From Psychrobacter vallis (GTDB taxonomy: Bacteria > Pseudomonadota > Gammaproteobacteria > Pseudomonadales > Moraxellaceae), in contig NZ_CAJHBU010000013.1 in assembly GCF_904846715.1 (NCBI RefSeq), positions 22,048-86,047 of the forward strand: a DNA stretch of 64,000 nucleotides. Direction: 5' to 3'. The translations under genes and the position numbers were made by a program. The notes under the pieces are model-generated. The model was not told the origin of the DNA. It ran no database searches and saw only the letters and a list, made by a program, of their open reading frames with translations. Each line of letters starts with the position of its first letter. Position 1 is the stretch's first letter. Below are positions 8,794-17,025 of this stretch, piece after piece.

Positions 8794-9513
8794 TTATTCA
8801 AATGGTTCACAATGTTTTGCATACTCACCATACATCCGTGAATAGGATACATATTTAAGGTCATTTAAGTCACTGACTTCAGAGCTTGCTCTTAAGGTTA
8901 CACGGCTTTGTTTAGCCTCAATATCATCAACATTTAGTGCTGCGAGAGTGCGGTCTAAAAAATCTTGTTCTGTCGCTAAGTATCTATTTGAGCAGTCATA
9001 AGTATGGATACGCTCAGCAGCAATACCATGGTCTAGTACCAGCATATTTTTGACCATAAGTGCTCGATAACGCGCTAGCGTGTCGCTGCCAAAGTGCGTA
9101 ACAGCCGCCTCATCGCGCTCACTCGACGCGGTATGACCAAAAATAAACACCGTCGCGTCTGCATGCTCATTAAGTTTTTCTTCTATTTTTGCAAACTCAA
9201 GATCGTAAATATCAGGCAGATGACTGCCCATGGACGGGAAAAAACCAGCAAACGACATTTCGAGTGCATCGCCTCCCTCAATTATTATTGTGCACCCTTT
9301 CGCATCTACTACTGTATGATTTGGCGTTTTTGGGCAATGATCGATTTGATCTAAAATTCCATCACCATCTGAATCAGTATCTTCCGCTTGCATCGTCATG
9401 GTATTTTCATCTTGGATTATATCTGGAGATGGCAATATTACAGTAGTTTGGCAACCCATCAGTGCTAAAGCACTTATCATAATAGTCACTATTGACGATA
9501 ATTTAACATCCAT
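8794..9513 (-). CDS. OmpA-family-like lipoprotein with a calcium-binding-type repeat
   Basis: A 239-residue predicted lipoprotein. The signal peptide ends in the lipobox LMGC, so Cys20 would be lipidated. Residues about 45-75 hold a thrombospondin type 3-like calcium-binding repeat (DTDSDGDGILDQIDHCP) of the kind that links OmpA domains to anchors. The C-terminal part resembles an OmpA peptidoglycan-binding domain but is degenerate: GHT is kept, while the following Asp of the usual GHTD is Ala and the NRRV motif is replaced by QSRV. Peptidoglycan binding is therefore uncertain. It converges with lysO and lies downstream of the ubiquinone hydroxylase gene. Confidence 0.75.
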   Translation of the reverse strand: MDVKLSSIVTIMISALALMGCQTTVILPSPDIIQDENTMTMQAEDTDSDGDGILDQIDHCPKTPNHTVVDAKGCTIIIEGGDALEMSFAGFFPSMGSHLPDIYDLEFAKIEEKLNEHADATVFIFGHTASSERDEAAVTHFGSDTLARYRALMVKNMLVLDHGIAAERIHTYDCSNRYLATEQDFLDRTLAALNVDDIEAKQSRVTLRASSEVSDLNDLKYVSYSRMYGEYAKHCEPFE

Positions 9514-9540
9514 GTTCTACTCTCTTATCAACCAAAACCC

Positions 9541-10800
9541 CTACACCCCACTCGCCTGCTTGGCAAACAAACGCATGAGCGGCTTTATTTTGCCCACTCG
9601 ATACATACCTTCATTGCGTATTTGCTGCACAGGGCGCATTTGGGCAAGTGACCCTGCAAACAGCCAGTTCAGTGCTGAGAAGCTATGCATCATCAGGCTA
9701 TTATGCGGACGGCGCAAACGCTCATAAGTACGCAATGTTTGATTGCTGCCACTACGCGTGCCGCCACTACGCGTAAAGTCATGGGCTAATTGTTCGCTTA
9801 ATACCTTCACATCAAGCATGCCCAGATTTAACCCTTGTCCTGCCAGCGGATGCACACCATGTGCCGCATCACCGATCAGTACCAAATTATCAGCCACGTA
9901 TCGCTTTGCTTGTTGCGCCGCTAATGGAAAGCTGGCGATGGATTCAATCTGACGAATTGCCCCAAGCTCATAGTTACTAGCAGCAGCCAGTTTGTCCGCG
10001 ACAAAGCGATCTTCTTCGTCTATCAATGCCAATGCCTGATTGCGTGGCAACGTCCATACTATCGATTGCCAATGTTGTGGGTTAGCCTTATCCACATCCG
10101 TGATATCCGCTAAAGGCAACAATGCCAGCGTACCCGTTGGCAACATGGCTTGGCGCGCGGTTGCTTGATGCGGCTTTTCCGTTTGAATCGCACAGCAAAT
10201 CGCCGTTTGATTATAATCCAAGGTATCTAGCTCAATACCAGCTTGCTGACGCACAAATGAACCACGACCATCAGCACCGACCACTAGCGCGGCATCAATT
10301 ATTGTGCCGTCGTCCAAAGTCACACGATAGCCTTTATCAGCTCCCAGCCAATCCATGTTTACTACTTTTTGACCTGCCATAACGGTTAGATAGTCACTGA
10401 CATCTTGATCGTGTAAACGCTGCCACAGTGCATGTTCAATAACTGCTGGCTCGACCATACTACCCAGTATCTCAGGCTCGACGTTTTCATCACGGCTCTC
10501 ACCAAACAGCAACTCGCCCATACCGTTGAGTTGCCACACCTGCATTTGCGAGTAATCTGCTTTACGTTCGGATGCGACAATTTTTTGCCACACGCCTATA
10601 TCGGTCAGTAAGTTAATGCTAGCCAAGCTCAGCGCATAAACACGGGCATCACGTTTGCTCAGTACATCTTGCCACGTCGACTCATCACGCGCAGGACGTG
10701 CATCAATCAATGTCACTGGCATTTTTGCTTGTGCCAGTTTTAGCGCAAGCGTGGCACCGACGATACCACCGCCTATAATAAGTGTATGGTTATTTTTCAT
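9541..10800 (-). CDS. FAD-dependent ubiquinone biosynthesis hydroxylase, UbiI/UbiF-like
   Basis: A 419-residue flavin monooxygenase of the UbiH/UbiF/UbiI/COQ6 family, which hydroxylates the benzoquinone ring during aerobic ubiquinone synthesis. Visible are the FAD Rossmann motif GGGIVGATLAL at the N terminus, VGADGRGSFVR in the middle, and GDAAHGVHPLAGQGLNLG near residue 310-330. The region MQVWQLNGMGELLF...MVEPAVIEHAL resembles UbiI/UbiF more than UbiH. I chose ATG at 10800, with AAGGA six bases upstream, over a longer frame to 10833. It lies downstream of ubiH on the same strand, separated by a repeat element, so co-transcription is uncertain. Which ring position it modifies cannot be decided from sequence. 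Confidence 0.88.
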   Translation of the reverse strand: MKNNHTLIIGGGIVGATLALKLAQAKMPVTLIDARPARDESTWQDVLSKRDARVYALSLASINLLTDIGVWQKIVASERKADYSQMQVWQLNGMGELLFGESRDENVEPEILGSMVEPAVIEHALWQRLHDQDVSDYLTVMAGQKVVNMDWLGADKGYRVTLDDGTIIDAALVVGADGRGSFVRQQAGIELDTLDYNQTAICCAIQTEKPHQATARQAMLPTGTLALLPLADITDVDKANPQHWQSIVWTLPRNQALALIDEEDRFVADKLAAASNYELGAIRQIESIASFPLAAQQAKRYVADNLVLIGDAAHGVHPLAGQGLNLGMLDVKVLSEQLAHDFTRSGGTRSGSNQTLRTYERLRRPHNSLMMHSFSALNWLFAGSLAQMRPVQQIRNEGMYRVGKIKPLMRLFAKQASGV

Positions 10801-10834
10801 GGAACGTCCTTTGTAGAGCGATAGTTTGCTCATA

Positions 10835-10980
10835 GTATAATCAGGTCAATACAAAAAAGAGTCAGCGAGACTGGGATAAATTTTTTGTCGCATCGAGCGG
10901 CGCAGGCACAGCAAGCAAGAAAAATTTGTCCCAGTCTCGCGTCAATATATATTGCATCCATTTTATTTAGTTTGATAAGC
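10835..10980. repeat. 146-bp long-hairpin repeat, copy 1
   Basis: A non-coding element between the two ubiquinone hydroxylase genes. Its halves form a long imperfect inverted repeat: CGAGACTGGGA before and TCCCAGTCTCG after a core. The core GCATCGAGC(G/T)GCGCAGGCA followed by CAGCAA(G/A)CAAGAAAAATTTGT is shared with 38211-38356. The outer arms differ between copies but remain complementary within each copy. Ends are near TATAATCAGGTCAATA and the TTTATTTAGTTTGATAA region. Confidence 0.75.
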
Positions 10981-11027
10981 CTGTGTATGGTTTGCTTGTC
11001 TTCGTAGCATTATGTCTTTACGCACTT

Positions 11028-12323
11028 TTACGATTTCAAGCCCATTGCATAATTAGCCACTAACGGCTTAATATTTGGCAATTTATCAAAAGCAATCAAC
11101 GCCACGTTGCGTGCCAGCTTCACTGCTGGGTTCGGGTGAGTAAAACCATGTACCACTGCATCACAGAAGCGAATGACACGTTTTTGATCGCTGACACGCG
11201 CTTTTTCATAGCGTTTCAATAGTTGCGTATCGCCAATGTCTTCGCCTCGTAGCACTTGCGCGCTCATCATCTGTGCCAGCACATGCGCATCTCGCATACA
11301 AAGGTTAAAACCTTGTCCTGCCACAGGATGCAAGGTATGAGCGGCATTGCCCATGATGACACAGCGACCCGCTACTTGCTTGTCCGCGAGCACTCGGGTC
11401 AATGGATAAGCACCGCGGCGACCAGCCGTCACAAACGTGCCAGCGCGTTGGCCAAAAGCTTGCTGTAGCGTCGCCAAGAAATGCGCGTCATCGTCTAAAT
11501 ACTGTGTCTCTTCACCTTTGGGACAAACCCAAACCACTGAGCGCCTATAGCCTTTTTGGTGCTCATCATTGCCATCGCCCTCTGGATCCGTTAACGGCAA
11601 TACGGCAAGTGGACCTGCTGGGCTAAAACGCTCAATAGCGACATGCTCGTGCGGCATAGAAGTCTCTACCACGCCAACAATGGCGGTCTGCTCGTAATCA
11701 TAAGTCGTTGTACTGATATTGAGCAATTGACGGACAGTAGAATCGCGGCCATCACAAGCGACCAAGACGCTTGCTTGTAATTGCTGCTCATGTTCTTCTT
11801 CACCGTAATAGCTAAAGCTAAGCGTCACCCCATCCGTTTGCTGTTCAACCGCGGTCACATTGGCATGATCAATTAAGGTAATCAGCGGCTCCTCTTGCGC
11901 TGCCAATAAAAGCTTACGTCCGAGCCAAGCATTTTCCATCACTTGCCCAAACGACTCTACTTTTTCTTTGGCCTTATTTAACTGCGCGCGCCCAAAGCTG
12001 CCCTGCTCACTGATCTGCACCGCATCAATGCGGCAAGCATGGCTTTGTAGCTCTGCCCATAAGCCAATCTCTTGATAAATCTGTACAGTGCGACGTGATA
12101 ATGCCGTGTTGCGGCTGTCTAAATAGTGGCTACGTTTACTGTCATCATTCGGACTAATGGTTGGATAGCTGTTTTTTTCTAGAAGCGTGCTAGCAATACC
12201 ATGATGCGCCAATAACAAGGCAAAAGACAAACCCACATGACCACCGCCAGCGATAAGCACCTGTTGCTCGGTTATTCCCTCTATATTTTTAGCGTTTGAT
12301 AAAGTTGAATCCGTATTGTGCAT
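11028..12323 (-). CDS. ubiH: 2-octaprenyl-6-methoxyphenol hydroxylase UbiH
   Basis: A 431-residue FAD monooxygenase of ubiquinone synthesis. It shows the FAD motif AGGGHVGLSFALLLA near residue 25, the central VACDGRDSTVRQLL, and GNAAHTLHPVAGQGFNLCMRD around residue 310. The stretch GSFGRAQLN...SFGQVMENAWLGRKLL resembles UbiH rather than its paralogue. The ATG at 12323 has AGGA about nine bases upstream; the frame extends to a TTG at 12368 with no ribosome binding site, which I reject. It is the first of two tandem hydroxylase genes, with a 230-base gap holding the hairpin repeat. Confidence 0.88.
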   Translation of the reverse strand: MHNTDSTLSNAKNIEGITEQQVLIAGGGHVGLSFALLLAHHGIASTLLEKNSYPTISPNDDSKRSHYLDSRNTALSRRTVQIYQEIGLWAELQSHACRIDAVQISEQGSFGRAQLNKAKEKVESFGQVMENAWLGRKLLLAAQEEPLITLIDHANVTAVEQQTDGVTLSFSYYGEEEHEQQLQASVLVACDGRDSTVRQLLNISTTTYDYEQTAIVGVVETSMPHEHVAIERFSPAGPLAVLPLTDPEGDGNDEHQKGYRRSVVWVCPKGEETQYLDDDAHFLATLQQAFGQRAGTFVTAGRRGAYPLTRVLADKQVAGRCVIMGNAAHTLHPVAGQGFNLCMRDAHVLAQMMSAQVLRGEDIGDTQLLKRYEKARVSDQKRVIRFCDAVVHGFTHPNPAVKLARNVALIAFDKLPNIKPLVANYAMGLKS

Positions 12324-12900
12324 CGTTATTATTCCTATTTTAAACGCTATGACAAATCGTGATGACAAGTCGCCATAACAAATTCACGATAATATAACCC
12401 ATAGATTACCACAAATTGCCTAGCATTCAGCGGCCTTAACCGTATGCAAAGCGTGTAGCAAAAATGATAAATTCGTAGAAAAACAAAAGTTGCCATAACG
12501 ACAAAAGTCTACTGAGTTCAGTATAAAAACGAGTCAGCGGAGCTTGAATATAATGGTTCTGTTTTATTTAGAATCGACTATATCAAATGGGCTATAAAAG
12601 TTGTAAATATTAAAAAACGGTTGCAGTCGTTGCAATCGTCATACAAAAACAGCGCCATCTAGCCAAGGTATTGCTTGAAATTTTAAATCTATCTACCATA
12701 ATGAAGGAAAGATGCTGACTTAAAAAACTCCGCTTATCTGACTCCCTAAAACCAACAATAATTTGACCGTCATTTTTATTATTACAATCTTATCTCTACG
12801 TTTTAACACCGATATAAACCTATTAACTATTTATCGTTCAAGCCCGCAGCTTCATCAAAACTAAATCATAACAGCGGGCATACAACACAAGGATAATCGC
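12324..12900. other. Long intergenic region between ubiH and phoH
   Basis: About 575 bases between divergent genes with no open reading frame that has a start, a ribosome binding site and plausible composition. It holds a shortened copy of the hairpin repeat at 12519-12585 and, near the right end, an AAGGA ribosome binding site for phoH. A TTGACC at about 12763 could be a -35 box for phoH, but no -10 box at normal spacing follows. Confidence 0.5.
12519..12585. repeat. Shortened copy of the hairpin repeat
   Basis: This stretch keeps the outer parts of the 146-bp repeat, GTATAAAAACGAGTCAGCG on the left and TTTTATTTAGAATCGACTATA on the right, but lacks the conserved core and the inner arms. It looks like an internal deletion derivative of the elements at 10835 and 38211. 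Confidence 0.5.
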
Positions 12901-14001
12901 TTGACTGATTCCATGAGCCGCCGTATAAAGTTTGAATCATTGACGCCAGCACAGCTCAAAACCGTGTTAGGTGAATACAACAATCACATGAAATATATCC
13001 AAGAACGCCTCGATATCAAGATCATTCAGCGCCAAGGAGATTTTTGTCTCAGTGGCGATGTGACAGGTGTCGAGCGCGGTGAACGTATTATTTATAAGCT
13101 GGTAGATGAAGCACAAAACACCAAAGACATCAGTGCCGAAGAGCTGCATCTTATCATCCAATCAAGCATCTCTCGCGATGAAGACATGGAAGCCGATGAG
13201 CAAAATGCAGCAAGCGTAGAAGATGAAAACGACTTAGAGGCTGCCGAATTTACGCCCATTAGCTTACGCACACGCAAAGGTCGCATCGTTCCACGCGGTG
13301 GCAATCAACAACGTTATGTACAAAATGTTCTTAACTCTGACGTCTCATTTGGTATTGGCCCTGCAGGTACTGGCAAAACTTACCTAGCAGTCGCTTGTGC
13401 CGTAGACATGCTTGAGCGCAATGAGATTGAGCGTATCTTACTGGTACGTCCAGCGGTAGAGGCAGGTGAAAAACTGGGCTTCTTACCGGGTGATTTAACG
13501 CAAAAAATCGATCCCTACTTGCGCCCATTATACGATGCGTTATATGAGATGATCGGCGTTGAAAAAGTTGGCAAGTTGATTGAAAAACAAGTCATCGAAG
13601 TCGCACCACTTGCCTACATGCGCGGTCGTACCTTAAACAACTCCTTTGTCATTCTAGATGAAGCGCAGAACACTACGCCTGAACAGATGAAAATGTTTTT
13701 AACCCGTTTGGGTTTTGGCTCACGTGCCGTCATCACAGGTGACATCACGCAGGTCGATTTGCCTCGTGGTCACAAATCAGGATTGGCACAAGCAATGGAA
13801 ATCTTAAAAGATATCGAAGAGATTCATATCACTAAGTTTGACTCAAAAGACGTGGTACGCCATCAATTGGTACAACAGATCGTTGAAGCTTATGACATCT
13901 TTGATAGTGAGCAATTGATACTAGAAGAAAGACGCAAATTTGAGCGCATCAAAGAGCAAGAACGCAGACAAGTGATCGCTAATGCTGCTGCTAAATTATA
14001 A
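12901..14001 (+). CDS. ybeZ: PhoH-like ATPase (YbeZ)
   Basis: A 366-residue PhoH/YbeZ P-loop ATPase. In E. coli YbeZ works with the endoribonuclease YbeY in rRNA maturation and RNA quality control. Walker A is GPAGTGKTYLA (about residues 155-165) and Walker B is FVILDEAQNTTPEQ, followed by TGDITQVDLP. The N-terminal 75 residues form a small KH-like region and an acidic linker follows. The start is taken as TTG at 12901 because AAGGA lies seven bases upstream; an ATG at 12913 would be too far from it. ybeY follows 138 bases downstream, but a terminator hairpin intervenes. Confidence 0.93.
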   Translation: MTDSMSRRIKFESLTPAQLKTVLGEYNNHMKYIQERLDIKIIQRQGDFCLSGDVTGVERGERIIYKLVDEAQNTKDISAEELHLIIQSSISRDEDMEADEQNAASVEDENDLEAAEFTPISLRTRKGRIVPRGGNQQRYVQNVLNSDVSFGIGPAGTGKTYLAVACAVDMLERNEIERILLVRPAVEAGEKLGFLPGDLTQKIDPYLRPLYDALYEMIGVEKVGKLIEKQVIEVAPLAYMRGRTLNNSFVILDEAQNTTPEQMKMFLTRLGFGSRAVITGDITQVDLPRGHKSGLAQAMEILKDIEEIHITKFDSKDVVRHQLVQQIVEAYDIFDSEQLILEERRKFERIKEQERRQVIANAAAKL

Positions 14002-14035
14002 ACTGGCAAAATTAATGTGCCAATTTTAAAATAAG

Positions 14036-14070
14036 AAAACCGGATTACTGCCTCGTAGTCCGGTTTTTTA
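14036..14070 (+). terminator. Terminator or attenuator between phoH-like gene and ybeY
   Basis: Arms ACCGGATTAC and GTAGTCCGGT around the loop TGCCTC are followed by a run of T. This is a good intrinsic terminator about 35 bases after the ybeZ stop. ybeY therefore needs read-through or its own promoter. Confidence 0.75.
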
Positions 14071-14139
14071 CTGCTGATTTTTTTAGATTTAATCTGAATA
14101 AAGCAATCAAAATATTTGAGACAATAAAAGGATAATGGC

Positions 14140-14748
14140 ATGAGTCAGTCTAACAACGATGGCAACCACAATGCAGACGATGAGATCACAAGCAACAACG
14201 CCAGTCTAGCCGCACTCGATATCAACGCTACGGATAGTATTGATGACGATATACTTGATACGTTTTATCATCATGACACCTTATTCCCTATCATGATAGC
14301 GACGTTAGATTATATGAATGAGCGCGTCAATCATGGGCTGACGCTGCCCTACTTCGTCGATATCGACCCTGCACGCTGGCAGGAAAAGTTTAAAGCGCTA
14401 GACATATATGTTACGGACGCTATTGAAGGGCGTGCATTGAATTTGGACGCTCGTGATAAAGATTATGCGACCAATATTTTGTCTTATCCAAGCGACTTAC
14501 CTACTGCAATCATTGAGCTAATGCCCGTATTACCACTCGGTGAGCTCGTTATCTGCCATGAAGTCGTGGCGACCGAGGCTAAAGAGCAAAACAAAACCGT
14601 GACGCAGCATATTAGCCATTTATTGATACATGGCGTGCTGCATCTGCTCGGTTTTGATCATGAGCTTGGCCAAGCCGAACAAGATGAGATGGAACGTTTT
14701 GAAATCGAGATTTTGGCAAGTCTAAACCTGCCCAATCCTTATATTTAA
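14140..14748 (+). CDS. ybeY: Endoribonuclease YbeY (rRNA maturation factor)
   Basis: YbeY is a zinc-dependent single-strand endoribonuclease for 16S rRNA 3' maturation and ribosome quality control. The zinc motif HGVLHLLGFDHE (three histidines) is near residue 168-179. The protein has 202 residues against about 155 in E. coli; the excess is an N-terminal Asn/Asp-rich tail of about 45 residues before the conserved fold. The ATG has AAGGA seven bases upstream, so the tail appears to be translated. It follows the phoH-like gene, the usual partner, across a terminator hairpin. Confidence 0.95.
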   Translation: MSQSNNDGNHNADDEITSNNASLAALDINATDSIDDDILDTFYHHDTLFPIMIATLDYMNERVNHGLTLPYFVDIDPARWQEKFKALDIYVTDAIEGRALNLDARDKDYATNILSYPSDLPTAIIELMPVLPLGELVICHEVVATEAKEQNKTVTQHISHLLIHGVLHLLGFDHELGQAEQDEMERFEIEILASLNLPNPYI

Positions 14749-14791
14749 AGCCTATTAACCAAGCAGTTTTGATTGATCAGTCCTTGATTGA

Positions 14792-15667
14792 CTAGTCCTT
14801 GGTCATGGGTAGTTTTTGTGATTGACCCATTTGATTAATCATCTGATCTAACCCTTTTACATGGACACTACGCTGCGGGAATGGAATCTCAATTTTTTCG
14901 TCATCCAACGCGTGCTTAAATTGCTCTAGCAAATCACACTGCATCGTCCACCAGTCGGCATTGGTTGTCCAGACATTTAAGGTCAAATCCACAGAATTAT
15001 CACCCAGACTGGTCACACGCACAATTGGCGCAGGGTCGGTAAAAGCCATCGTGTTATTTTTTGCCAAGCTCAGCATAACGTTTTTGGCGGTTTTGATGTC
15101 GGCATCGTAGCCAATACCAACCGTGATATCGACGCGGCGATTGGGCAACGCTGTATAATTGGTGACAGGTGAGGTCGTGATATCGCTATTTGGAATGATA
15201 ATATCGTGATTGTTTATCGTCGTTAGATGGGTATTAACCAAAGTGATTTCCGTCACCGTACCCGTATAGCTGCTAATTTGCACATAATCACCCCGTACAA
15301 ATGGGCGAAAAGTCACAATCATAATACCAGCAGCAAAGTTAGACAGCTGATCTTTCAGTGACAAACCAATGGCTACTGCTGCGCCGCCTAATATCGCGAC
15401 GACTGACGTGGTCTGTACGCCAACTTTGCTCAAAGCTGCCAAAGCAACCACAACCAACAAAACACCATACAACAGACGGCCCAAAAAGCTAGCAACGGTG
15501 TCATCTAAGCGCCCGCGCACCATAACCTTATGGGCAACGCTCACCGCCTTTTTGGCCAGCCAAAGCCCAATGACGAATATTAATATCGCCAACAAAACTT
15601 TCATGGCCAAGCTTAACGCATTATTGGTTAGGGTGGCGACATCTACGGTAAAACCTAAAAATTCCAT
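14792..15667 (-). CDS. mscS: Small-conductance mechanosensitive channel, MscS family
   Basis: A 291-residue inner-membrane channel that releases solutes on hypo-osmotic shock. It has about three N-terminal transmembrane segments, with the pore helix pattern ILGGAAVAIGLSLKDQLSNFAAGIMI (rich in Ala and Gly) at about residues 92-117. This is followed by the beta domain FVRGDYVQI...GTVTEITLVNT and the C-terminal alpha/beta domain typical of E. coli MscS (286 residues). The 3' end converges with ybeY; two imperfect 15-base direct repeats (14769-14798) overlap its stop codon. It lies downstream of the TonB-like gene on the same strand. Confidence 0.92.
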   Translation of the reverse strand: MEFLGFTVDVATLTNNALSLAMKVLLAILIFVIGLWLAKKAVSVAHKVMVRGRLDDTVASFLGRLLYGVLLVVVALAALSKVGVQTTSVVAILGGAAVAIGLSLKDQLSNFAAGIMIVTFRPFVRGDYVQISSYTGTVTEITLVNTHLTTINNHDIIIPNSDITTSPVTNYTALPNRRVDITVGIGYDADIKTAKNVMLSLAKNNTMAFTDPAPIVRVTSLGDNSVDLTLNVWTTNADWWTMQCDLLEQFKHALDDEKIEIPFPQRSVHVKGLDQMINQMGQSQKLPMTKD

Positions 15668-15751
15668 ACTGACTCTTTATTCTATAAATGTAAGGATAAA
15701 TTCATATTGATGAACGTTAATGTTCATTTCTTTAGCAATAAAAATCAACCA

Positions 15752-16639
15752 TTAATAAGTGACATCGACTTTGTCGCTATAACGATAAGTACGTATCAAA
15801 CGTAACTCGACAATATCTTTCATATCCTCAGTAAATTCACCAAAAGGTGCTGCTTGGCGCACGGACTGCTTAGCCGCTTCATCTAATATCGTCGAATTTG
15901 AGCTTTCTAGCAGTCGAATGGCTTTAATGTTACCATCATTACTAATAATGACCATCAGGCGCACATCACCAGTGATGCCTTGTGCTCGCGCTTGTACTGG
16001 ATAATGCAGATTGCCAACGCGCTCAACATGCTCACGGAAAGTATCGATATAATCAGCGGCCGCACCGCGCGTCGTCGAGTTGCTGTCCATCGTCACGACT
16101 TTCGACTTGGTTGCATAGACTTGCTGACGTTGAGAGAGTTGTGCTTCTAACGTTGCGATCTGTTTACGTAGCCGCTCTTCTTGTGCCATGATGTCATCTT
16201 TGGCTTGTTTGCTGTCGTTATCAGACTCAACCGTTGCTTGGCGCCAGCTTAATGTGGTTCGCAGGTAGCTTTCTTGATAGCGCTGCTGACGAACTTGGCG
16301 CTGCAAATTAATGACGTCTTGCGTCTCACTCATTTGTTCAGCAGACAAAGGGCTGGTCTGATCGGTCTCTTGCCTTAATGTCTCTTGTATCGTGCCACCG
16401 CCTTCTTGTGAGGCGTTGGCAATAAAATGCGCGTCTTCATTTGGCTTCATGTTATCTGTGAGCGCTTTTGCAACATCTTGCATCATGGCGGCGGGGTCTT
16501 TGCCCATCGAAAAGCTGATACCAAAAATAATCAGCACATGTATTGCAACGGCAATAACAATAGCAACAGGCAAGCCAAAGTCACGTTTAGGGGCTTGTGC
16601 AGAAAAGTGGTAGCTTTGCGAGTCTTTGATATAAGCCAC
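15752..16639 (-). CDS. TonB-like energy-transducing protein
   Basis: A 295-residue protein with one N-terminal transmembrane anchor (about residues 22-43, VAIVIAVAIHVLIIFGISF), a long periplasmic linker with a coiled-coil-like Gln/Arg/Glu-rich stretch (about 105-175), and a C-terminal TonB domain (YPVQARAQGITGDVRLMVII...LDEAAKQSVRQAAPF). TonB proteins pass proton-motive energy from ExbBD to outer-membrane receptors. Here there is no exbB, exbD or receptor next to it, and the linker lacks the usual Pro-Lys repeats, so the partner is unknown. The start is a GTG at 16639 with only a weak ribosome binding site. Confidence 0.82.
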   Translation of the reverse strand: MAYIKDSQSYHFSAQAPKRDFGLPVAIVIAVAIHVLIIFGISFSMGKDPAAMMQDVAKALTDNMKPNEDAHFIANASQEGGGTIQETLRQETDQTSPLSAEQMSETQDVINLQRQVRQQRYQESYLRTTLSWRQATVESDNDSKQAKDDIMAQEERLRKQIATLEAQLSQRQQVYATKSKVVTMDSNSTTRGAAADYIDTFREHVERVGNLHYPVQARAQGITGDVRLMVIISNDGNIKAIRLLESSNSTILDEAAKQSVRQAAPFGEFTEDMKDIVELRLIRTYRYSDKVDVTY

Positions 16640-17025
16640 AATAGGTCTCAGGTTGATGAGGATAAATTAAGCAAAAAGTAAGCGCTATCATAACATGACA
16701 GAGAATTATGCTGCTAGCATAACCATAGATGACTCATGCTAACCCATTTATGCACCATTTCTAACCTTTGGGTCATTTATTAAAAAAACGAATAGCCAAA
16801 AATGTTATAAAACACGCATCATAATATTAGGGCGTGTTTTTAACGTCAGTTTCCAAATGAGTTGACACAAAATACCTGTGTTTACTTTGAAGTTCTCGTA
16901 TTTGATATATACTGTTTTATAGTAGGCGTATTGATGCGACCTAGTATGAGCAAATATAAATAGGTAATAGGCCTTGTTGAGGCGACCTAGTCAATGACGA
17001 CCCTATCATCATAAGGATAATAAGT
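16640..17025. promoter_or_regulatory. Divergent intergenic region upstream of the 267-aa protein
   Basis: About 385 non-coding bases between divergent genes. A possible promoter for the right-hand gene is TTGAAG (16887) with TACTGT 17 bases on. Two 15-base direct repeats, TTGATGCGACCTAGT (16931) and TTGAGGCGACCTAGT (16977), lie 46 bases apart just downstream and could be operator sites. A fragment TTAGGGCGTG near 16828 resembles an end of the 174-bp repeat but has no partner end. Confidence 0.35.
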
